Shown in pieces: positions 51,482 to 55,654 of a stretch of 55,654 bases of DNA (its first letter is position 1; every line of letters starts with the position of its first letter). Location: contig VFJQ01000108.1 of the NCBI GenBank assembly GCA_009885995.1, forward strand, positions 1 through 55,654. The letters are read 5' to 3'. Both the position numbers and the translations under genes were made by a program. Source of the DNA: Verrucomicrobiota bacterium (GTDB lineage Bacteria; Verrucomicrobiota; Verrucomicrobiia; Chthoniobacterales; Chthoniobacteraceae). Below the pieces are notes generated by a model that made no database searches, was not told the DNA's origin, and saw nothing but the letters and a program-made list of their open reading frames with translations.

Positions 51482-51510
51482 AGCATACCGCCGGCCAGCC
51501 GCGCTCGCAA
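51482..51510 (-). promoter_or_regulatory. Promoter of the ARC operon
   Basis: On the minus strand TTGCGA (51510-51505), a 17-bp spacer and TATGCT (51487-51482) form the best sigma70-like promoter noticed in the window. The start of transcription would be near 51475, leaving a leader of about 9 bp before the ATG at 51466. Confidence 0.5.
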
Positions 51511-51577
51511 CTTTCCGTCCCGCGTGCTGACAAAGTTTTCCTGCGGCGTGGTTCGGTCGGTGCTAAAACTGCGCGCT

Positions 51578-52336
51578 GTGAACCACCGCCTTTGCTCCAT
51601 CCTCGGCGTCCTCGCCATCACCCTTGCCGCCAGCCGCGGATCGAATGCCGTCGTCAATCTCTCGCACTACGATGAGATGAATCCGGACTTCGCGCGGATG
51701 TCGAGCGAAGGCATCCTCGCTGCGATCCACGAGGCCACTTATCCGCGCAATGTCCGCGATGCGCGATACGCCGTGCGGCAGTCCGCCGCGGCGCGGGCCG
51801 GGCTGCTGTGGGGCGCGTATCATTTCGCCGATGCGACCGATCCGACGCGGCAGGCGGACTTCTTTTGCGACGCCGTCGCGTCGGCGTGGCGGGGAGCGTC
51901 GTCCCGCCCGCCGGGCGTCTTGATGGTGCTCGATTTCGAGAAAAACGGGCACTACCCCGGCGGCACGATGACGCCGAATCAAGCAGCCGTCTTCGTGAAG
52001 CGAATCCACGCCCGCACCGGCCAATACCCCGGCCTGTATGCGAGCGAGTATCGCATCCGCGACGTGATCAACCATGCCGCCCACTCCTCCGTCCACCACG
52101 AGTTGGCGAAATGCTGGCTCTGGGTGGCCAACTACCACCACAAGCCCAGGACCACCGCCCCGTGGCAGGGCTGGACGCTCTGGCAATACTGTGGCGACGG
52201 CATCTGCGACCTGCCACGTGCGATGTTCCCCATCGGCGTGGCGAATATCCGCCACGCCGAGCGAAACCTTTTCAGCGGCAGCCACAGCGCGCTGAAGTCC
52301 TTCTGGAACGCGAACGCGTGGGTTCCGGGAAAGTAG
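51578..52336 (+). CDS. Secreted GH25-like lysozyme
   Basis: The GTG at 51578 gives 252 residues with a signal peptide (1-22, SNAVV). The barrel begins NLSHYDEMNPDFARM (first catalytic-region Asp), continues LLWGAYHFADATDPTRQADF, VLMVLDFEKNGH with the D-x-E catalytic pair, PGLYASEYRIRDV and ends APWQGWTLWQYCGDG. These are the landmarks of GH25 muramidases that cleave the MurNAc-GlcNAc bond. The frame is open back to 51524, but the signal peptide favours 51578. It is divergent from the ARC operon and convergent with the next gene. Confidence 0.88.
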   Translation: MNHRLCSILGVLAITLAASRGSNAVVNLSHYDEMNPDFARMSSEGILAAIHEATYPRNVRDARYAVRQSAAARAGLLWGAYHFADATDPTRQADFFCDAVASAWRGASSRPPGVLMVLDFEKNGHYPGGTMTPNQAAVFVKRIHARTGQYPGLYASEYRIRDVINHAAHSSVHHELAKCWLWVANYHHKPRTTAPWQGWTLWQYCGDGICDLPRAMFPIGVANIRHAERNLFSGSHSALKSFWNANAWVPGK

Positions 52337-52352
52337 GGTAAGGCGCGCCGGA

Positions 52353-52976
52353 CTACTTCCGGCTGCTCTTGGCCTTCGACGCCTCGTCTTCGATGACCAT
52401 CAAGACGGCGATATACTTCTCGGCGATCGCCTTGAGTTCGGCGTTGGTCGCCATCTTCGCGCCGCTCTCGAAGGTCTTCACCAATTGCTTGGATTCCTTC
52501 ATGACGAGTTCGGCAAATTCCTTTTCGAACTTGTCGTCCTTGAGCCGGCCGAGCGCCGTGAACTTCGTTTTGTCGCTGCCCTTGAGCTGGGTCGGCATCA
52601 ACGTCATGTCGCCGCTGTTCGAGGCCACGGTGCCGACCTCGCCCCACGCCTTACCCACGTCGCCGTTGGCGCCGAGCTTTTTCGCCAGCGTGCTGATGTC
52701 CGGCGAGACCTTGCTGTCGCGTTCCAAGCCGCGGACCTTGTCGGAGAGGTTGCTCAGGAAGTAGAGGCTCTCGCCCGCGTTCTTCACAAACGTCCGGTCG
52801 CTCGAGGCGAGCGGCTTCGGCTTGGCTGCCTTGGCCTCGCCGGTCGTGGTCGTGGGGGGCGTCGTCGGCGGGGTCGTCGGCGGAGTGGCGGGAGTCGGAG
52901 CCTGCGCGAGTAGGAGCGAGGTCGAGGCGAGGAGGGCGGCGGTGAATGCGGCGGTGAATTTCATCATGCTGCTCAT
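52353..52976 (-). CDS. Secreted helical protein, DUF4142-like
   Basis: A 207-residue protein with a signal peptide (to LLLAQ), a low-complexity Pro/Thr segment (26-46) and an all-helical remainder: DRTFVKNAGESLYFLSNLSD, TLMPTQLKGSDKTKFTALGR, FEKEFAELVMKESKQLVKTF and KAIAEKYIAVLMVIEDEA. The pattern of a four-helix bundle with a K-E-S-K-Q block resembles the DUF4142 (ferritin-like) family. Role unknown. It starts ATG AGC AGC ATG ATG, so 52976 or 52967 may be used. Confidence 0.7.
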   Translation of the reverse strand: MSSMMKFTAAFTAALLASTSLLLAQAPTPATPPTTPPTTPPTTTTGEAKAAKPKPLASSDRTFVKNAGESLYFLSNLSDKVRGLERDSKVSPDISTLAKKLGANGDVGKAWGEVGTVASNSGDMTLMPTQLKGSDKTKFTALGRLKDDKFEKEFAELVMKESKQLVKTFESGAKMATNAELKAIAEKYIAVLMVIEDEASKAKSSRK

Positions 52977-53080
52977 TCACCACAATGGCAGTGCGCGTGC
53001 AAGCGGGGAGATGCCACGGCCGCGGTGGACTTCACCCGTCTGAGGAAAGGCCAGCCCGCCGAGCGTCTGAGCGGTGTCCG

Positions 53081-53446
53081 ATGCCGGATCATTCACGACA
53101 CCACTTCGGCCCCGAAGTGAACCCCGACGCGCCGAAGATGGGCGCGTATCGGAAGAACAAGTTCAACTAAGCGGCGGGCTACGATCCCAACCTCCCGCAG
53201 GAAAACACGCTGATCGACGCCGCGCAGATGCGGGCGCAGCTCCAGGCGCTCAATGCGCTGATCCTCGCCCGCGCGACGCCGGCTGAGGTGGCCGCGGCGG
53301 CTAACAACGCGCAGTCAGCCGTAATCAGCTCCAGCTCCAGTAATAGCAATAGCGTGAACTCGATCTGTCAGTCTGCCGATGGGTCTTACAACCAGAGCCA
53401 GATGCAGGACGTGCTGAACAAGCTCATCCAGGCGCTGCGGCGGTAG
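53081..53446 (+). pseudogene. Small protein gene split by an in-frame TAA
   Basis: ATG 53081 reads MPDHSRHHFGPEVNPDAPKM and GAYRKNKFN, then hits TAA at 53168-53170. The same frame continues without shift as YDPNLPQENTLIDAAQMRAQ, QALNALILARATPAEVAAAA, a Ser/Asn-rich stretch and QMQDVLNKLIQALRR, ending at TAG 53444-53446. Both halves look like one conserved small protein of about 120 residues and a single base change would restore it. The ORF starting at ATG 53228 is the second half only. Whether it is dead or read through is unknown. The closing TAG is also part of the GTAGGG repeat. Confidence 0.55.
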
Positions 53447-53469
53447 GGACCGCTGTCCTCAGTGGTCCG
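53443..53469 (+). repeat. GTAGGG hairpin repeat, copy 3, containing a stop codon
   Basis: GTAGGGACCGCTGTCCTCAG plus TGGTCC folds as ACCGCTG / CAGTGGT around TCCT. The TAG of the preceding gene is bases 2-4 of the element. Compared with copy 2 the stem bases differ in pairs. Confidence 0.65.
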
Positions 53470-53630
53470 GAGTGAGCGCGCGATCCGAAGTGCGGCACGG
53501 TGGGGATTGTCGCCATGTTTGCTGCCGTGTTTCCGCCTCAACCTCCCTTCGGTAGTTCGCCTCGACCTGTCTGTGGCAGTCCGCGCCCTGCCTTCGCCGG
53601 TGTAACGAATAGTCGACCGGCTTCGTGACC

Positions 53631-54176
53631 CTACTTAGGCGCAGCAGGTTTCGCCGCCTGATCCGTGGGCGCTTCCGTCACGATAGGTAAATCAAAGGTG
53701 AGCTTAGCCACCTTTGCGTAGTCTCCCGGCTCATTGAGCGTCACTTCGCCTCGCACGCGATCTCCCGTAATCGTTGCCTTGCCTTGCAAAAAGGTCTGTG
53801 ACGGCTCTGCCTTTTTTGAAAAGACCGCGCCGCCTCCATCGCCCACAAGGTAACGCAGGGTGCCATCTTCCTTGAAGGACGCTTTGATATAGGAAGGATA
53901 CGATTCCAGCGTCATCGTCTCTTCGGCGTCCGCTTCTTGCACTTGTCGAAACTGATTCGCTGTCAGCGGCTTGCTGGTAGCGATCACAACGATGCGCTTG
54001 TCAGTGGACGTCTTTTTCCCCCGCAACGCCACCACACTATTATAGACCGTGAGTCGTCCTTGCACGCTTAGACTGGCTTGAGCAGGTGTCGCCTGAGCCA
54101 TACCCGATGAAGAACAGATCGCTGAGAGAAGTGCTGCAATGGCTGCCAAACGACAAAGGCGAAGGAAGGTGCTCAT
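53631..54176 (-). CDS. Secreted protein of unknown function
   Basis: A 181-residue protein with a signal peptide (1-28, GMAQA). The mature part is predicted mostly beta (LSVQGRLTVYNSVVALRGKK, IVVIATSKPLTANQFRQVQE, KATITGDRVRGEVTLNEPGD) with a short Lys/Ala/Pro tail. I recognise no family. GC content is visibly lower than in the neighbours, which may mean recent acquisition. It lies between two palindromic repeat elements (53443 and 54239). Confidence 0.65.
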   Translation of the reverse strand: MSTFLRLCRLAAIAALLSAICSSSGMAQATPAQASLSVQGRLTVYNSVVALRGKKTSTDKRIVVIATSKPLTANQFRQVQEADAEETMTLESYPSYIKASFKEDGTLRYLVGDGGGAVFSKKAEPSQTFLQGKATITGDRVRGEVTLNEPGDYAKVAKLTFDLPIVTEAPTDQAAKPAAPK

Positions 54177-54238
54177 GAATAGGTAGTTGTGGGGAGGGTA
54201 TTCGATACGACCGCCAATGCGCCAGATTGAAATCGAAG

Positions 54239-54371
54239 GTAGCGGCGACGCCCCGTCGCCGGAAGTGTCTGCGGCGCCTCGCCGCAGTCGGATCGCGCAA
54301 CCATTCGGTGCGCCTCTACGGTTGGCGGCGAGGCGCCGCGAGCACCACCGGCGACGGGGCGTCGCCGCTAC
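54239..54371. repeat. Nested palindromic element
   Basis: Outer arms GTAGCGGCGACGCCCCGTCG plus CCGG (54239-54262) and their perfect inverted copy (54348-54371) enclose inner arms GCGGCGCCTCGCCGC (54271-54285) and GCGGCGAGGCGCCGC (54325-54339), also perfect. A further partial copy (GGCGACGAGGCGTCGC) follows at 54375-54391. There is no coding content. It is placed upstream of the gene ending at 53631. Confidence 0.85.
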
Positions 54372-54428
54372 CCTTGGCGACGAGGCGTCGCTGCTACGAT
54401 GGCGCCATGGCGACTGAATCGTTCCGGC

Positions 54429-55654
54429 TCAGGGCACGGTGATGTTCACCGAGCCGCTGCGGCTCTGGGCGCGATCGATGGAGTCGAGGGCGATGAACCC
54501 GCCGCGGCCTTCGCCCGGCGTGGGGAGGATGGCGGCTTCGAAGCTGCCGCGGAAGGTGGTCCGCGCTTGGGTGACGGGGTGGGTGAACTTGCCGCTGAAT
54601 TTTGCGCGGCGCGGGTCCACGCGGAGGCTCACGCGGTTGGGGTTTTGCGCGGCGTCGAGGCGGACGAGGCCGAGGATGTTGAGGGTGAAGGGGACGTTGA
54701 AGGCGGTGCCGACGTTGCCGTCGCGGACGGTGAGCCTGGCGTTGTTGATCGAGGCGGGGTTTGGGAAGATGGGCACGAGGCGGCGGCCGGAGGGGTAGGG
54801 GTGGGTATCGAGGAGGAGCCGGTTGTCGAAGCCGGCGGGGTAGGCGGGGGCGGCGGCGTTTTGGCGTTTGTGCCAGCGCAGGGCGGCGAGGAGCCGGGCG
54901 ACGCTGCCGGGGATGCCGCGGGGCTCCTGTGCGGCGCTGGGCTCGGGGAGTGCGGCGGTATTGCTGACATCGGCAGTGCCGAGGAGCTGACCGCCGGGGG
55001 TCTGGCGGCGGGCCTTGCAGAGCGAGCTGCGGAGGCTGTAGGCGGTGCCGCGCAGGGGGGAGCCGGCGCTGTAGGGCTCGGTGTCGGGGAGCTGGCCGGC
55101 GATGCGCGTGCTGCGCCTGCTCGTGATGGTGATGATGCTGAACCCATCGCCGGGGATGGGCGCGGCGGGGTCGGCGCCGGCTTCGGGGGTGGCCATGGAG
55201 GCGGGCGGGTCGATGAAGGCGGTCTGCAAGCCGGGGGTGAGGAGCTGGCTGAGGAGGGGATCGGCCACGGCGCCGGAGAGGGTGAAGGGGGCGGTGAGCG
55301 TGGGGGTGGAGCTGCCGGCGGGGAGTTCGGCCAGCGTGCCGGTCATGGAAAGGGTGCCGCCATCGAGGGTGAAATCGAGCACGAGGGTGGCGGCGAGTTC
55401 GCCCTCCGCGACGCGCTTGGCGCGTTCGAGGTGGAGCTTCGAGTCGGCCCCGAAGCGGGCCTTGAACGGGTAGGCCCGGCCTTGCCAGACGAGCCCCACG
55501 GTGGCGCTGCCCGTGGCGGTGAGCCGCACGCTGAGGATGCCGCTGTTCTCCGGGGCGGTGCCGGTGGCGTCTTCGATGATGCCGCCGTAGTTGCTCGCGG
55601 CGTCGGTGAAGAGCGCGGCGTCCGTGTGCGGGACGAGGCAGGCGGCGAGCAGGG
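54429..55654 (-). CDS. Secreted beta-rich protein, start beyond the right edge
   Basis: The frame runs to the window edge. The first visible residues (LLAACLVPHTDAALFTDAAS) are the end of a signal peptide, so only a few codons are missing. The rest contains repeated beta blocks (NYGGIIEDATGTAPENSG, SVRLTATGSATVGLVWQGRA, and near the end VSLRVDPRRAKFSGKFTHPV, ARTTFRGSFEAAILPTPGEG). The G-x-L/I-S-V-R-L-T-x-T-G-x-A unit appears in large secreted Verrucomicrobiota proteins, but its function is unknown. A GTG at 55529 could be mistaken for the start. The last residues are SVNITVP. Confidence 0.7.
   Translation of the reverse strand, partial: LLAACLVPHTDAALFTDAASNYGGIIEDATGTAPENSGILSVRLTATGSATVGLVWQGRAYPFKARFGADSKLHLERAKRVAEGELAATLVLDFTLDGGTLSMTGTLAELPAGSSTPTLTAPFTLSGAVADPLLSQLLTPGLQTAFIDPPASMATPEAGADPAAPIPGDGFSIITITSRRSTRIAGQLPDTEPYSAGSPLRGTAYSLRSSLCKARRQTPGGQLLGTADVSNTAALPEPSAAQEPRGIPGSVARLLAALRWHKRQNAAAPAYPAGFDNRLLLDTHPYPSGRRLVPIFPNPASINNARLTVRDGNVGTAFNVPFTLNILGLVRLDAAQNPNRVSLRVDPRRAKFSGKFTHPVTQARTTFRGSFEAAILPTPGEGRGGFIALDSIDRAQSRSGSVNITVP

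Noticed and set aside
53228..53446. Stand-alone 72-codon gene from ATG 53228
   Set aside because: The same frame is coding-like upstream to the TAA and beyond to ATG 53081, so this is the second half of a split gene.

Overview
The window is 55,654 bp of GC-rich, densely coding chromosomal DNA. It most resembles Verrucomicrobiota (a Chthoniobacterales- or Opitutales-like soil or freshwater bacterium). This placement is an inference from gene content: a secreted tail-fibre/S74 repeat protein, DUF6807 (PmoA-like) and sialate O-acetylesterase genes, a xanthan-lyase-type FAD oxidoreductase, an ARC/Mpa proteasome-type ATPase, a membrane pyrophosphatase, LPS genes with an outer-membrane barrel (so a Gram-negative envelope), and many palindromic repeats of the kind common in Verrucomicrobiota and Planctomycetota genomes. 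No rRNA is present to confirm it.

Left part (1-14.6 kb): a truncated hsdM remnant, a 1-kb stretch with no supported gene, then tRNA-Thr. A stand-alone receiver protein is translationally coupled to a DigH-like GHL10 hydrolase. Next come a repeat-rich tail-fibre-like protein broken by a frameshift at a G9 tract, a large secreted protein of unknown function, a NagZ-like GH3 enzyme, a Ser/Thr kinase-like membrane protein with altered catalytic motifs coupled to a DUF6807 protein, and a sialate O-acetylesterase.

Centre (14.6-26.3 kb): a restriction-modification graveyard holds an hsdM N-terminus and an adenine-specific DNA methylase in pieces. A palindromic element and a lower-GC secreted-protein ORF lie between the methylase pieces, and the ORF's signal peptide begins inside the methylase. 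Then follows one long minus-strand run: two receiver proteins, FtsK, a RodZ-like protein, a TPR/MshEN protein, a PilB/GspE ATPase and a 703-aa protein with a duplicated module and a roadblock-like C-terminus. This looks like a cell-division, type IV pilus or secretion, and polarity cluster.

Right part (26.4-55.7 kb): an outer-membrane beta-barrel, a thioredoxin-like ferredoxin, a kinase-fold protein, PEP carboxylase and pyruvate kinase (the PEP node), a lipoprotein L,D-transpeptidase, a TIM-barrel epimerase, SecG, an oligopeptide-binding lipoprotein, a fused acyltransferase-heptosyltransferase for LPS synthesis, an FAD oxidoreductase, a NosR/PceC-like flavoprotein, a secreted lysozyme-like protein, TerC, HppA and a glycogen-synthase-type glycosyltransferase. 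After these come an ARC ATPase - VF530 - SGNH hydrolase operon, a GH25 lysozyme, a DUF4142-like protein, a gene split by an in-frame stop, and two secreted proteins of unknown function, the last running off the right edge.

Recurring themes are envelope and peptidoglycan work, start/stop overlaps that imply translational coupling, several candidate leaderless promoters, and at least five different palindromic repeat families placed immediately behind stop codons. No CRISPR array, complete insertion sequence, rRNA or origin was seen.
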